A program made the position numbers and the translations under genes. Of a stretch of DNA of 64,000 nt, positions 1 to 9,449 are shown one piece after another; position 1 is the first letter of the stretch, and every line of letters starts with the position of its first letter. The notes beneath the pieces are model-generated. The model had not been told where the DNA came from and searched no databases. It worked only from the letters and a program-made list of their open reading frames with translations. The stretch comes from Flavivirga amylovorans (GTDB lineage: Bacteria > Bacteroidota > Bacteroidia > Flavobacteriales > Flavobacteriaceae), in contig NZ_JAUOEM010000004.1 of NCBI RefSeq assembly GCF_030540875.1, forward strand, positions 543,876 through 607,875, read 5' to 3'.

Positions 1-180
1 AGAACCATAAAAAAAAGAAGGTTCTATCTTGTATTTTGTTTTACAATTACTACAATGTTCATGCATGCTTAAAGCTTCAGAAAGTATGTAAGGATTCTTG
101 TTTTTAAACATAGATTCTTCATGACATTTCGGGCAAGCCCCAGTTAGAATGCTATATAATTTTGTTCCTTTTTTAAACAT
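1..180 (-). CDS. DUF983 family zinc-ribbon membrane protein, N-terminal part
   Basis: Seen: the minus strand opens with ATG at 180-178 and stays open to the window edge. The peptide begins MFKKGTKLYSILTGACPKCH and continues with a second Cys pair (CSNCKTKYKIEPSF). Two CxxC pairs in this arrangement are the start of the DUF983 family, small Bacteroidota proteins with an N-terminal zinc ribbon followed by two membrane helices. The helices lie beyond the window. The function of the family is not known to me. The gene is divergent from the ABC-F gene. Only 60 codons are visible. Confidence 0.8.
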   Translation of the reverse strand, partial: MFKKGTKLYSILTGACPKCHEESMFKNKNPYILSEALSMHEHCSNCKTKYKIEPSFFYGS

Positions 181-188
181 ATATAATG

Positions 189-196
189 TATTTTTG
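189..196 (+). promoter_or_regulatory. Candidate -7 box (TATTTTTG) for the ABC-F gene
   Basis: TATTTTTG followed by CA matches the Bacteroidota -7 consensus TAnnTTTG. A TTTG at 161-164 is 24 nt upstream, longer than the usual 19-21 nt, so the -33 part is weak. The implied leader is about 120 nt. Confidence 0.4.
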
Positions 197-323
197 CAAG
201 CGCAATAGAAAAAATCTAAAACTCGATTATAAATTGGGGTTTCTATTTAGATTGTCTTAGTCACAAAGTCAAGGCAAAAATAAGTTTTAATAATTAAAGT
301 GCCGTAATTTAAGTTACATATCT

Positions 324-2240
324 ATGATGAACATTCATAATTTATCGATATCATTTCAAGGGGAATACCTGTTTGAAGACATTACATTTAAACTAGGTAA
401 TGGGGATAGAATAGGGCTTATTGGGAAAAATGGAGCAGGTAAATCCACGATGCTTAAAATTTTGTCAAAAGAGATGGAGCCAGATACTGGACAAATTGCA
501 GCAGATAAAGAACTAAAAATTGGGTTTTTAAAACAAGATATTGATTTTGTTTTAGGAAGAACGGTACTTGAAGAGGCTTACCAAGCTTTTACAGAAATTA
601 AAGAGTTAGAAGCTAAAATGGATGGCATCAACACCCAGTTAGCAGAACGTACCGATTATGAAAGTGAAGGCTATAATCAACTTATGATTGATATTAATGA
701 GATTCAGCATCAATATGAAATTTTAGGTGGTTATAATTACCAAGGAGACACTGAGAAAATTCTCCAAGGACTAGGCTTTAAACGACCAGACTTTGATAAG
801 CTAACCGATACCTTTTCAGGAGGCTGGCGTATGCGAATAGAATTGGCTAAATTATTACTTCAAAATAATGACATTCTTTTATTAGATGAGCCAACTAACC
901 ACTTAGATATAGAATCTATTATCTGGTTAGAAGGGTTTTTAAAGAATTATCCAGGAGCAGTAGTTATAGTATCGCATGATAAAATGTTTTTAGATAATGT
1001 TACTAATAGAACCATTGAGATTTCTTTAGGTAGAATTTATGATTATCCTAAGCCTTATACAAAATACTTAGTACTACGAGAAGAGTTAAGAACGCAACAG
1101 TTAGCATCTCAAAAAAATCAACAAAAACAGATTGAGCAAACAGAAAAGCTTATTGAAAAATTTCGTGCTAAAGCATCAAAAGCGACGATGGCACAATCAC
1201 TTATTAAAAAACTTGATAAAATTGATAGAATAGAAGTCGATGAAGATGATAATAGTGTAATGACGCTTAACTTCCCTGTATCTATAACACCAGGGAAAGT
1301 AGTAGTAGAAACCGAAGGAGTCTCAAAAAATTATGGGGATAATCAAGTTCTTAAAAACATTAATTTGCTTGTAGAACGAGATAGTAAAACAGCTTTTGTT
1401 GGACAAAACGGACAAGGAAAATCAACATTAGCAAAGATTATAGTAGGAGATATAAAGTATGATGGGCATTTAAAGTTAGGCCATAATGTACAGATAGGGT
1501 ATTTTGCTCAAAATCAAGCAGAGTATTTAAATGGTAGCAAAACTGTTTTAGATACTATGATTGATGCGGCTAATGAAACCAATAGAAGTAAAGTTCGTGA
1601 TATTTTAGGATCCTTTTTATTTCGTGGTGATGAAGTTGAAAAATACGTACGTGTACTTTCTGGAGGCGAACGAAATCGTTTAGCATTAGCGAAATTAATG
1701 TTGCAGCCATTCAATGTTTTAATAATGGATGAGCCGACAAACCACTTAGATATTAAATCTAAAAATGTATTAAAAGAAGCCTTAAAACGATTTGAAGGCA
1801 CTTTAATTTTGGTATCGCATGACAGGGATTTTCTCCAAGGTTTAACCAATTTAGTATACGAGTTTAAAGATCATAAAATAAAAGAGTATCTAGGAGATAT
1901 AGATTATTATTTAGGGCAACGTAAAGTTGAAAACCTTCGTGAAGTCGAAAAACGAACAGTAGTAAAGGATGTTCCTAAAGAAAAAGAGAAGAAGCATCAA
2001 TCGTATGAAGACCAGAAAAAACTAAAGTCTTTAAATAATAGATTGAGTAATGTTGAAGCTCAAATCAACCAGCTTGAACGGGATATAAAAGCTATTGACT
2101 TAGAGCTTGAAATTAATTACGAGGCAGTAACTTCCAAACCAAACTTTTTCGATGATTATCAAAAAAAGAAAACTGATTTGCAAGACTTGATGGAGAAATG
2201 GGAAGTAGTTCAATTTGAAATAGACGGTTTAGGAAATTAG
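324..2240 (+). CDS. ABC-F family ATPase (translation-type, soluble)
   Basis: Two ABC ATPase domains in one chain with no membrane segment, the ABC-F architecture. Domain 1 has Walker A GKNGAGKST at about residues 34-42, signature SGGWR near 165 and Walker B LLLDEPTNHLD. Domain 2 has Walker A GQNGQGKST near 360, signature LSGGERNR near 447 and LIMDEPTNHLD. A charged linker with coiled-coil character separates the domains, and a Lys/Glu-rich coiled coil occupies about 555-638. Family members bind the ribosomal E site and relieve stalling or antibiotic inhibition; which role applies here cannot be told. Two ATGs lie in tandem (324 and 327). Length 638 aa is normal for the Uup-like members with a C-terminal extension. 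Confidence 0.93.
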   Translation: MMNIHNLSISFQGEYLFEDITFKLGNGDRIGLIGKNGAGKSTMLKILSKEMEPDTGQIAADKELKIGFLKQDIDFVLGRTVLEEAYQAFTEIKELEAKMDGINTQLAERTDYESEGYNQLMIDINEIQHQYEILGGYNYQGDTEKILQGLGFKRPDFDKLTDTFSGGWRMRIELAKLLLQNNDILLLDEPTNHLDIESIIWLEGFLKNYPGAVVIVSHDKMFLDNVTNRTIEISLGRIYDYPKPYTKYLVLREELRTQQLASQKNQQKQIEQTEKLIEKFRAKASKATMAQSLIKKLDKIDRIEVDEDDNSVMTLNFPVSITPGKVVVETEGVSKNYGDNQVLKNINLLVERDSKTAFVGQNGQGKSTLAKIIVGDIKYDGHLKLGHNVQIGYFAQNQAEYLNGSKTVLDTMIDAANETNRSKVRDILGSFLFRGDEVEKYVRVLSGGERNRLALAKLMLQPFNVLIMDEPTNHLDIKSKNVLKEALKRFEGTLILVSHDRDFLQGLTNLVYEFKDHKIKEYLGDIDYYLGQRKVENLREVEKRTVVKDVPKEKEKKHQSYEDQKKLKSLNNRLSNVEAQINQLERDIKAIDLELEINYEAVTSKPNFFDDYQKKKTDLQDLMEKWEVVQFEIDGLGN

Positions 2241-2360
2241 TTTAACATTCAACCATTACTTAATGCAGAATTGAATAGAAATCAAGCTAAATATTTTGCT
2301 AAGTTAGCCGAATTGCAAATGCTTCAAATAAGTGGAGGAATTTTAAATATCAATTTCTAA
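2241..2360 (+). pseudogene. In-frame coding remnant after the ABC-F stop, possibly of a TolC-like protein
   Basis: Directly after the TAG of the ABC-F gene the same frame stays open for 39 codons. It reads FNIQPLLNAELNRNQAKYFA... and ends ...LQISGGILNINF before TAA. There is no start codon. The heptad-like Asn/Gln/Ala/Leu pattern and the closing 'SGGIL' resemble the C-terminal helix of TolC-family outer-membrane efflux proteins. That identification is inference from pattern only. It could also be a chance open stretch. Confidence 0.25.
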
Positions 2361-2520
2361 GAAACTAGAATGAACCTATTTATTTTATTTTTTGATAAGT
2401 AAAATTCTAGCTTATCAGCAGGTATTTGTTAAAATTTAATGTATTTCATCGAATAAAATAGTTTTTAATCGATATTTCTTCTAATTTCGTAAGTGAATTA
2501 ATCCCAAATTTACTTGAAAC

Positions 2521-3345
2521 ATGAAAACTTTAAAACTTTCAGTAATATGCTTTTTTGTAACGGCTTATACATTTGCTAATGTTTCCTCTACAGAAAAAGA
2601 TGCATTAATTGCTATATACAAAGCTACGAAGGGAACCGAGTGGAGTGCTACTTGGGATTTAGAAGCTTCAATAGATACATGGTATGGTATTAAAGTAGAA
2701 GATAATAAAGTAGTTGAAATTAGCCTACAATTTAATAATCTCCAAGGTGAATTACCACAAGAAATTGGTAATTTAATTCATGTAAAGAAACTTAATTTAG
2801 GTTTTAATAAATTAAGGGGAAAGCTACCATCTACTTTGAAGAATTTAAAAGAATTGACATCTTTAGAATTGTTTATGAATAATTTTGAAGGTGAAATTCC
2901 TCCCGAACTAGGAGAATTAAAAAAACTTGAAGCTTTAAAACTTTATAGCAATAAATTTGCTGGTAATATTCCTGATTCATTAATGAGTTTAACCAATTTA
3001 AAAGAACTTTTATTAGGAAGTAACTATTTAACAGGTAACATACCAAGAGAAATATTTGCTTTATCTAAGTTGCAAAAACTAAGCCTCATGGATAATAAAA
3101 TGAACGGTGAGATTCCAGTTGAAATAGCACAATTAACGAATTTAGAAGAATTATTATTGTCTACAAACCAGTTTACTGGCGATTTACCAATGGAGTTAAT
3201 GAATTTAACTAAGTTGAATACTATGATGGTAAGTGACAATAATTTAAACCAAGAATATATTAGTGTTTCTGGTAAAAACCCACCAAGTTTAGTGCATTTA
3301 GAAATGCAAAATGCTACAGCAACTATGGACATTGAAAAAGAATAA
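2521..3345 (+). CDS. Secreted leucine-rich-repeat protein (plant-type repeats)
   Basis: 274 aa with a signal peptide (MKTLKLSVICFFVTAYTFAN). It is followed by an LRRNT-like cap (EKDALIAIYKATKGTEWSATW) and about seven 23-24-residue leucine-rich repeats from residue 65 to 250. The repeats follow the pattern LxxLxLxxNxLxGxIPxxLxxL, typical of plant receptor LRRs and widespread in Bacteroidota exoproteins. No C-terminal sorting tag or catalytic motif is visible. The likely role is protein or glycan binding at the cell surface or in the periplasm; this is inference. A T-rich terminator follows 27 nt after the stop. A near-match to the -7 box (TAATTTCG, 2482-2489) lies upstream. Confidence 0.85.
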   Translation: MKTLKLSVICFFVTAYTFANVSSTEKDALIAIYKATKGTEWSATWDLEASIDTWYGIKVEDNKVVEISLQFNNLQGELPQEIGNLIHVKKLNLGFNKLRGKLPSTLKNLKELTSLELFMNNFEGEIPPELGELKKLEALKLYSNKFAGNIPDSLMSLTNLKELLLGSNYLTGNIPREIFALSKLQKLSLMDNKMNGEIPVEIAQLTNLEELLLSTNQFTGDLPMELMNLTKLNTMMVSDNNLNQEYISVSGKNPPSLVHLEMQNATATMDIEKE

Positions 3346-3371
3346 TTAAATTTTATTAATTTTATTTTAAA

Positions 3372-3400
3372 AGCTAACATTATTTATGTTGGCTTTTTTA
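3372..3400 (+). terminator. Rho-independent terminator after the LRR gene
   Basis: AGCTAACAT / ATGTTGGCT hairpin (one G-T pair) with a short loop, followed by six T. Confidence 0.65.
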
Positions 3401-3411
3401 TTTTTATAGCT

Positions 3412-3594
3412 ATTCAAGAGCATTTTTTTACATGTCCATATTGTTGGGAAAGGATTTCTGTATTGATAGATAATTCTATTGCAAAACAATCTTATATTGA
3501 AGATTGCGAAGTATGTTGCAATCCTATTCAAGTGTCTGTTCAATTTTTAAATTCAGAATTAGTAGATTTTCAGGCAAGTAGCATTGAGCAATAA
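3412..3594 (+). CDS. CPXCG-type cysteine-rich zinc-ribbon protein with no ATG start
   Basis: Open frame of about 60 codons reading (I)QEHFFTCPYCWERISVLID... then DCEVCCNPIQVSVQF... and ending ...SIEQ. CPYC and CEVCC are the metal-binding pairs of the CPXCG family, a conserved small Bacteroidota and proteobacterial protein of unknown function. Relatives begin M-E-E-H-F-F, so the expected start position is occupied by ATT (3412-3414). No in-frame ATG, GTG or TTG exists between the LRR stop and CPYC. Either ATT is used, or the gene has lost its start. A terminator hairpin lies just upstream. The identification is confident, the start is not. Confidence 0.7.
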   Translation: MQEHFFTCPYCWERISVLIDNSIAKQSYIEDCEVCCNPIQVSVQFLNSELVDFQASSIEQ

Positions 3595-3611
3595 TTTTTT
3601 TTAGTTTTAAG

Positions 3612-3643
3612 CTTGTAGAAACATAAAAAGGATTGTATATTTG
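3612..3643 (+). promoter_or_regulatory. Promoter of the initiator tRNA
   Basis: TTG at 3613-3615, 20 nt spacer, then TATATTTG at 3636-3643 followed by CA. This is a full match to the Bacteroidota TTG-N20-TAnnTTTG architecture. Confidence 0.7.
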
Positions 3644-3714
3644 CAGTCCGAAATAATTTGGTCGGCATTATGAACCGAAAGTTAAAAGCTAAGTAAATTA
3701 TTTTAGTATTATAT

Positions 3715-3787
<73 letters not shown>

Positions 3788-3798
3788 CTAGTAAAGGC

Positions 3799-3829
3799 AA
3801 GGCTTTCGAGAAATCGAGAGCCTTTTTTT
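3799..3829 (+). terminator. Terminator of the tRNA gene
   Basis: GGCTTTCGA-GAAA-TCGAGAGCC stem-loop followed by seven T. Confidence 0.8.
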
Positions 3830-3938
3830 ATTTTTCTGTACAACATATGTACAGCAGATATTTCGGATCAAGATTAATTGTTGTGTTTATGATTAATTCA
3901 AAATTTCGCATTTTAAATTAATTATACTGTTTAATGAT

Positions 3939-3970
3939 TTACTTTTCTTTGCTCGTCCAAAGAAAAGTAA
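3939..3970. repeat. 13-bp inverted repeat (TTACTTTTCTTTG / CAAAGAAAAGTAA)
   Basis: Perfect 13-bp arms with the 6-nt loop CTCGTC. It opens a 200-bp non-coding stretch that contains a second, looser AAAATTTTG/CAAAATTTT pairing. It resembles a dispersed intergenic palindromic element. Only one copy is in this window, so that is inference. Confidence 0.5.
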
Positions 3971-4222
3971 CAAAAGAAAGGACGCCCCTTCGTAGGAATT
4001 TCTTCTTTTGCTGTCGTTCAAGAAGAACCAAGCCCAAAATTTTGCGTCGCTCCATCGCTCTACCCAATGCTATGCTCCTGGTTTTCAAAATTTTGTTCTT
4101 TATTCTTGCCAAGGGTCTGGGCTAGCCTCTTTGGTCTGTTCTTAACGATTATCTTAAAGCCTTGTAGAACGAAAGAAGAAGGATAATACCAGAGGTGCTT
4201 TTAATCGTAAACAGCAAGACAC

Positions 4223-4256
4223 CGTCTTTGCGAGGACGATAGGACGAAGCAATCTG
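4223..4256. repeat. Dispersed intergenic repeat of the 'TTGCGAGGAC...GAAGCAATCT' type
   Basis: CTTTGCGAGGACGATAGG followed by ACGAAGCAATCTG matches a short interspersed repeat common in many bacterial genomes, especially Bacteroidota. Single copy here; recognised from memory of the pattern. Confidence 0.45.
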
Positions 4257-4435
4257 TTTAATAAAGAACCCTTGGAGGTATTTATAAATAATATAAGGCT
4301 TATTAAGAGAAAGTAAAACACAGAATACGGATCACACACAACTTTTGTGCATGATCCAATTAACACTCGTCATGTTTTTTATATGAGCTCTAAAAGGAAA
4401 TAAATTTTCTTCTACTGTATTCCATTTTAATCTAA

Positions 4436-5656
4436 TTAAAGTGCATAGACTCTTTCTACAGGCCAATCATCTTCATAGCCTTCTTCCCATTTTTGGGTTG
4501 CCAATTCTTCATTTGTTACAAGACAAGTATCTAAATGAGATCTAATAAGTGCTTCATCCATATTTTGCGCTATAAATACGATTTCATTTTTTCTGTCACC
4601 AAAAGTAATGTCCCACTCGCTTTCTATATGTCCTTGGTTTTCTATAAAGGCCATTTGCTGTATACGTTTTTTAAAAGGCATACTGCTCCACCAGACGCCA
4701 GCACTATCAGCTTTTAATGAGCCTCCAGCTTGGCCCCAAACCAATGCTTGTTCTGGTCTGGATGCTAACCAAAATAAGCCCTTACTTCTTATAATGTTAC
4801 TTGGGAATTGGTGTTGCACGTAATTCCAAAAACGTACCGGATCAAACGGTTTCTTACTACGATAAACAAAAGAACTGATACCATATTCTTCCGTTTCAGG
4901 TGTATGTTCGTCTTTCTTTAATTCTTCTATCCAGCCAGCACTTTGTTCTGCTTCTTCAAAATCAAATAAGCCTGTGTTTAATATTTCCTTAGGTTCAACC
5001 TTGCTAAAACTCGATTTCAGTATACGAGCGGGAGGGTTTAGTTTGGAAATAATTTTCATAAGTACATCCAGATGCTCTTTTGATACTAAATCTGTTTTAT
5101 TCAAAAGGATCACATTTGCAAACTCAATTTGGTCGGTTAATAAATCCACAATGGTTCGGTAATCTTCATCTATATCAGTAAGTTTTCTATCCATAAGAGT
5201 TTCTGGACTCCCAAAATCCTTAAAGAAGTTAAATGCGTCTACGACGGTAACCATGGTATCGACATAACTAAATCGGGACAGGTCAATCCCATTTTCTTCG
5301 TCAACAAAAGAAAACGTTTGGGCAACGGGAACAGGCTCACTAATGCCCGTGCTTTCTATGAGCAAATAATCAAAACGGTTTTCCTTGGCTAATCGCTCAA
5401 CTTCTACCATTAAATCCTCACGAAGCGTGCAGCAGATACAGCCATTGCTCATTTCAACCAGTTTTTCTTCAGTACGTGATAGTGTGTTTTCACTTTTTAT
5501 CAATTCGGAATCTACGTTTACTTCGCTCATATCATTTACAATTACAGCTACTTTCAAACCTTCCTTATTGTGTAAAACATGGTTCAGCAAAGTGGTTTTG
5601 CCTGCTCCTAAAAAACCGCTAATAACGGTTACTGGTAGCTTATTTGTGTTGTTCAT
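4436..5656 (-). CDS. COG0523 family metallochaperone GTPase (CobW/ZigA-like)
   Basis: 406 aa G3E GTPase. Walker [10 protein letters not shown] is at residues 14-22, the metal-binding CxCC motif (CICC) at 73-76, ESTGISEP near 101-108 and the guanine-specificity NKTD at 186-189. A C-terminal CobW_C domain spans about 265-390. COG0523 proteins deliver metal, most often zinc under zinc limitation, to target enzymes using GTP; B12-type CobW members handle cobalt. The metal cannot be decided from sequence. It is the last gene of a minus-strand run, 20 nt downstream of two DUF3526 permeases and their ATPase, suggesting a shared metal-related role. Confidence 0.9.
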   Translation of the reverse strand: MNNTNKLPVTVISGFLGAGKTTLLNHVLHNKEGLKVAVIVNDMSEVNVDSELIKSENTLSRTEEKLVEMSNGCICCTLREDLMVEVERLAKENRFDYLLIESTGISEPVPVAQTFSFVDEENGIDLSRFSYVDTMVTVVDAFNFFKDFGSPETLMDRKLTDIDEDYRTIVDLLTDQIEFANVILLNKTDLVSKEHLDVLMKIISKLNPPARILKSSFSKVEPKEILNTGLFDFEEAEQSAGWIEELKKDEHTPETEEYGISSFVYRSKKPFDPVRFWNYVQHQFPSNIIRSKGLFWLASRPEQALVWGQAGGSLKADSAGVWWSSMPFKKRIQQMAFIENQGHIESEWDITFGDRKNEIVFIAQNMDEALIRSHLDTCLVTNEELATQKWEEGYEDDWPVERVYAL

Positions 5657-5676
5657 TTTTTGATAAGATTTAACGG

Positions 5677-7101
5677 TTAACTGATTAATTCTATTTGATT
5701 TTTCCTCGGTTTTAGTACTAATACTAAAAACAAAATCAAACTACTTAATATCACGAGTCCAAGTGTTTTGCCGTATGTATTCACATTAGCATAGCTAAAC
5801 TCAAACTTTGGAAGATTTTTATAGTCACTTTTTTTGAACTTCTCATCTTTAAACATCATAGGTTTAAAAAAGTTCCTCCATTCTTTTGAAAATGTTAAGC
5901 TTTGACGTTTAAAATCTTGATAGTCTTCTGTTGAAGTACCTGCAATTCTATTCAATGAATTTTGTACAATTAAAGCAGGTGAAAGCCAAATTGAAGCATT
6001 TACTAACTTGTGTTGGTTATTTATTTGTGAATCAAATTCCGATAGTAATGGCTTCAATTCATCTTGAATCAATTGTTGTGTAGCCATATATTTTTGATAA
6101 AACCCTCTTACTTGTGTGCTGTCATTTGTTGCATATTCCGGATGGTCTCTTAAAAAATTATCTAAAATTTCATCTTGCTTCTTGGTGGCTTCGGCTTTAA
6201 TTGAACGCATTTCATTTAGCATCAATATTCTTGATGGAATGGGATAAAGTGTATTACTTATTTGATTTATTAATGAAGGGGACAACAAAACAAACAGAAT
6301 CCAAAATCCTATTAACGTAATGGCGTTTTTAGCAGAACTCTTTATCCAAATATTAGTTGCAAAAGCTAATACAAACCAGAATAAAGTATATGTAATAATA
6401 ATAGATAATAATGCCATAAAAGACGTTAAACTTGTTTTGAAGTCAAAACCAAAAACAATGAACACTAATGAGAGTGTTATAATGATAGCAATGACTAACC
6501 AAAAGAAACGCAACCCTAGTTTTTGTAAGACCCAAGTCCTAATATTAATAGGTTGTGATGCCAATAATTTTAAAGAACCACTTTCACGTTCGGATGCCAA
6601 TATATTGAATGAAAATGCTATAATAAGAAGCGGTAAAAGGTAAACAGTCACAAAAGTCAAATCAAAGCTTCCAAATAATAATTGAACTGGACTGGTCATT
6701 TCCTTAAAATTCATTGTTGAGTCATCGCCAGTAACAATAGGTTGTACATAATGTGCAAACATATCAGACTGTCCAGTAGATATAAAGGCTGTTGATTTAG
6801 CAGGCATATTGACCACTCTTGGATGTAAATTACCAATAACTATCGGTCGGGTTGGTAAGAGCCAACTTGATGTATTGACCTTAAAACCTTTTTCAATAGA
6901 GTCGAATTGTACTAACATTTTCTTTTCTTCCATTTTAAACTCGTTTATGGCAGAAGAAATACTGGCATTCCTCGCATCGACTTTTTGTGTACCATTATAT
7001 ACAGCGAAGCCAAAGAGGATGAATAGTAGTATGGTTAGTACTTGAATCCATCGTTTGCGTATTAAAAGTAACCATTCGTATTTAAAATTATATTTTAACA
7101 T
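5677..7101 (-). CDS. ABC-2 type permease, DUF3526 family (second of two)
   Basis: 474 aa. One N-terminal membrane helix (about 15-36) is followed by a large soluble segment to about 150. Five or so helices lie between 150 and 280, then a second soluble region, and a final helix is near 450-465. This long-loop layout with an N-terminal anchor is the DUF3526/NosY-like permease type. Its start overlaps the end of the neighbouring permease by 14 nt, which implies translational coupling. With the ATPase at 8506-9222 it would form an ABC complex. The substrate is unknown; the neighbouring GTPase and His-rich protein hint at metal or metalloprotein handling. Confidence 0.82.
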   Translation of the reverse strand: MLKYNFKYEWLLLIRKRWIQVLTILLFILFGFAVYNGTQKVDARNASISSAINEFKMEEKKMLVQFDSIEKGFKVNTSSWLLPTRPIVIGNLHPRVVNMPAKSTAFISTGQSDMFAHYVQPIVTGDDSTMNFKEMTSPVQLLFGSFDLTFVTVYLLPLLIIAFSFNILASERESGSLKLLASQPINIRTWVLQKLGLRFFWLVIAIIITLSLVFIVFGFDFKTSLTSFMALLSIIITYTLFWFVLAFATNIWIKSSAKNAITLIGFWILFVLLSPSLINQISNTLYPIPSRILMLNEMRSIKAEATKKQDEILDNFLRDHPEYATNDSTQVRGFYQKYMATQQLIQDELKPLLSEFDSQINNQHKLVNASIWLSPALIVQNSLNRIAGTSTEDYQDFKRQSLTFSKEWRNFFKPMMFKDEKFKKSDYKNLPKFEFSYANVNTYGKTLGLVILSSLILFLVLVLKPRKNQIELIS

Positions 7102-8509
7102 TTTTAAGCGATTTAGTTGTGAAAAATAGTACGACGAACGAACCGAGTAACCAACAGAATAGTATTAGGATATTACCAGTATTATGTTTTAAGTTTTCTG
7201 ATAATGTTGGTGGTTCGTAATTGAATTTTGGTAGTTGTTTCCAGAAGTCTGCATCTGCTTTCCAGGACCAATCACCATATTTGGATTCATTTGCGAAATG
7301 TTCATTAAGAAATTTTTGAGTTTTAATTCTATAATTTTCAGCAGAATCAGCAAAATCCCAATGCGTAGCATAATCTGTATTGGCAATTGACATGCTTAAA
7401 AAGCGAGTGGGCAAAAAAGGAGAAACAACCGCTAGTTGTCTATAAACTCTTGATTGGTTTGAATACTGCGTTTTTAATTCTTTGTAATGCTTGAAGTAGA
7501 TTTCCGCTTGGTGTTCTTCCCCTTTTTGCATTCTATAGCCCGCATAATTAAAAGGCAATTGACTTAAACTATCTACACCATATTCTTTCAAGACTTGCTT
7601 TTCAAGAGCTTTTGATGCTTCGTTCCAAGGGTTATGACCATCTAATCCTTCTTTTTTATCCTTTGCAATATTTGCTGCAAACTCTTGTTTTGAGGGGTAA
7701 GGGTATCTGTATTCAGCAATGTTACTAGCTATTTTTGGTAGTATCAAACAAACTAAAATCCATATACTTAAAGACAGTACTAATGCGATTCCAGACTTTT
7801 TTACCAATGCAGAAATTATCAATACCAAATTGATAAATATGGCGTAATAGATTATATAAGTCAGAAATAAAGTCGTTAACGATAGCCAACTAAAAACGCC
7901 AAAATCTTGCAAGCTAGATAAGATGATACCTGTTGTTATAAAGAGGACAAATAGTAACGTAAATAATGGTAGAAATACTGCCAACCATTTTCCAAAAATG
8001 AGTTTAAAACCAATTGCTCCCTGACTATCAAGTAGTGTGATGGTTCCCATTTCCTTTTCTTTCGTCAGACTATTATAAACTATGAGGAGGATGAGCAAGG
8101 GCATTATAAACAACAAGATAAAATCTGGTGTTAAATTCCCAAACCTTGCTAATCCTGTTTGGTCAGAGGCTTCGTCAAACTGGGCTTCATTTCTATTATG
8201 GGCTTCTAAAAAAATAGATGTTCCTGTATATTTATCTACACCTTGGTCTAAGAGTGCCAAGGGGTATTTAGGTTTAAAAGCGTATGTTCCATAATGTGCT
8301 GCAGAATGGGGGTTCTTTTCACCTTGACTGTCCCAAACCTCTCGTTCTGATTGTTTTGCAGATACATATTCCTCATTGATGTCTTTATAGTGCCATGCAC
8401 TTATAACAACAGCTACGATTGTAAGTATGATAACAAGGATGAACGCCATTCTAATGCGACCATCCCTAAGCAATTCTTTGGTTTCTTTCTTAAGGGTATT
8501 GCGTATCAT
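7088..8509 (-). CDS. ABC-2 type permease, DUF3526 family (first of two)
   Basis: 473 aa, same plan as the neighbouring permease. There is an N-terminal helix at about 22-42, then a periplasmic segment with the family-typical QGEKNPHSAAHYGTYAFKP (residues ~83-101). A helical bundle spans about 145-280 and a C-terminal helix about 440-460. Its ATG overlaps the ATPase stop by 4 nt. The two permeases are paralogous in layout but divergent in sequence, so the transporter is probably a heterodimer of permeases with one ATPase. Confidence 0.85.
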   Translation of the reverse strand: MIRNTLKKETKELLRDGRIRMAFILVIILTIVAVVISAWHYKDINEEYVSAKQSEREVWDSQGEKNPHSAAHYGTYAFKPKYPLALLDQGVDKYTGTSIFLEAHNRNEAQFDEASDQTGLARFGNLTPDFILLFIMPLLILLIVYNSLTKEKEMGTITLLDSQGAIGFKLIFGKWLAVFLPLFTLLFVLFITTGIILSSLQDFGVFSWLSLTTLFLTYIIYYAIFINLVLIISALVKKSGIALVLSLSIWILVCLILPKIASNIAEYRYPYPSKQEFAANIAKDKKEGLDGHNPWNEASKALEKQVLKEYGVDSLSQLPFNYAGYRMQKGEEHQAEIYFKHYKELKTQYSNQSRVYRQLAVVSPFLPTRFLSMSIANTDYATHWDFADSAENYRIKTQKFLNEHFANESKYGDWSWKADADFWKQLPKFNYEPPTLSENLKHNTGNILILFCWLLGSFVVLFFTTKSLKNVKI

Positions 8510-9222
8510 AGTTCAATGGTATTGTAAGACATGGTTTCCAAATAATTTTTTTCCAAATCAGATAGTGTAATATCATCAACAGACCATTGCTGTTTTAATT
8601 GACCATCTTTCATAATACCGATAGTTGTTGCAACCTCTTTAGCTCTAAATAAATCATGTGTGGCCATGAGTGTAGCGACACCTTTTTGTCTTAATTTTTG
8701 CAATAGTCTACCAAACTCAAAACTTGCTTTAGGGTCTAATCCAGATGTAGGTTCATCCAAGAGTAAAACCTTAGCATCTTTTGCTAGAGCAATGGCAACA
8801 CCTACTTTTTGTCGCATTCCTTTAGAGTATTTAGATACAGGTTTGTAAAAGGCAGATGCTTGAAGTCCAGCTTCAGTTAATATCGATTCTAAGGTTTTTT
8901 TATTGAAATTTTTGTTTGCTATTCCTGAAAAGTAATCCAGGTTTTCAATAGCATTAAGACTAGGATAGAGCATTAAATTTTCAGGTATATAAGCTAAGTA
9001 TTGTTTGGTCTGCTTAGAATGCTCAACAACATCTAACTGATTAATAAAGGCATTCCCTGAAGTTGGTTTCATAAAGCCTAATAAAAGATTAATTGTTGTT
9101 GTTTTGCCTGCTCCGTTAGCCCCTAATAGGCAATAGATTTCGCCTTCTTTGACTTCTAAATTAAGATTGTCCAATGCGGTTAAATTACCATAGGATTTGG
9201 TAAGGTTATTAGTAAATATCAT
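8506..9222 (-). CDS. ABC transporter ATPase (NosF/CcmA-like)
   Basis: 238 aa single ABC domain. Walker A is GANGAGKTT (about 34-42), with a Q-loop region, the signature YSKGMRQK near 131-138 and Walker B VLLLDEPTSGLDP near 154-166. The H-loop is in MATHDLFRA. The short SKGM signature is typical of the exporter-associated CcmA/NosF class. It is first of a tightly overlapping three-gene unit with the DUF3526 permeases and supplies ATP hydrolysis for them. Confidence 0.9.
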   Translation of the reverse strand: MIFTNNLTKSYGNLTALDNLNLEVKEGEIYCLLGANGAGKTTTINLLLGFMKPTSGNAFINQLDVVEHSKQTKQYLAYIPENLMLYPSLNAIENLDYFSGIANKNFNKKTLESILTEAGLQASAFYKPVSKYSKGMRQKVGVAIALAKDAKVLLLDEPTSGLDPKASFEFGRLLQKLRQKGVATLMATHDLFRAKEVATTIGIMKDGQLKQQWSVDDITLSDLEKNYLETMSYNTIEL

Positions 9223-9285
9223 ACTGTTTTTATATTAATTGATTAAGCATATCTATGTACTGAAAATGTACAAACGGAATGCCTT

Positions 9286-9417
9286 TTAAATGAATTTTGG
9301 AATGTAATGATGACTCAGATCAGCTTGCAATAAGCGCTTGAATTTATTTGCTAACAGATAAATTGTAGGAAATACGAATAGCCATAATGAAGTAAATGGC
9401 CATTTAAATTTGACCAT
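9286..9417 (-). CDS. Possible small membrane protein (43 aa)
   Basis: A minus-strand ATG at 9417 opens 43 codons: MVKFKWPFTSLWLFVFPTIY continuing LLANKFKRLL...YIPKF. One hydrophobic segment (about 8-24) is followed by a basic stretch. It lies between the ABC ATPase and the His-rich protein gene, in the same orientation. No clear ribosome-binding site and no family recognised. It may be a real small gene of this operon or a remnant. Confidence 0.3.
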   Translation of the reverse strand: MVKFKWPFTSLWLFVFPTIYLLANKFKRLLQADLSHHYIPKFI

Positions 9418-9449
9418 ATTCCATTAAGAATAAAAAAAAGTCATCTAAA

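Larger units (their letters stand above)
3830..4435. other. Non-coding, repeat-bearing gap downstream of the tRNA
   Basis: 606 nt without a supportable gene. It contains the inverted repeat and the dispersed repeat listed separately. Short open frames of 60-70 codons here have no family resemblance and run through these repeats. The stretch lies at the presumed left end of the tRNA-flanked block. Confidence 0.6.

Noticed and set aside
1514..1849. Long antisense open frame inside the ABC-F gene
   Set aside because: Fully covered by a conserved ATPase in the other strand; no family resemblance. The same holds for the other antisense frames inside susC, the exoproteins and the dehydrogenases.
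3934..4366. Two 63-70 codon open frames in the gap after the tRNA
   Set aside because: They run through palindromic and dispersed repeats and have unlikely composition; treated as non-coding.
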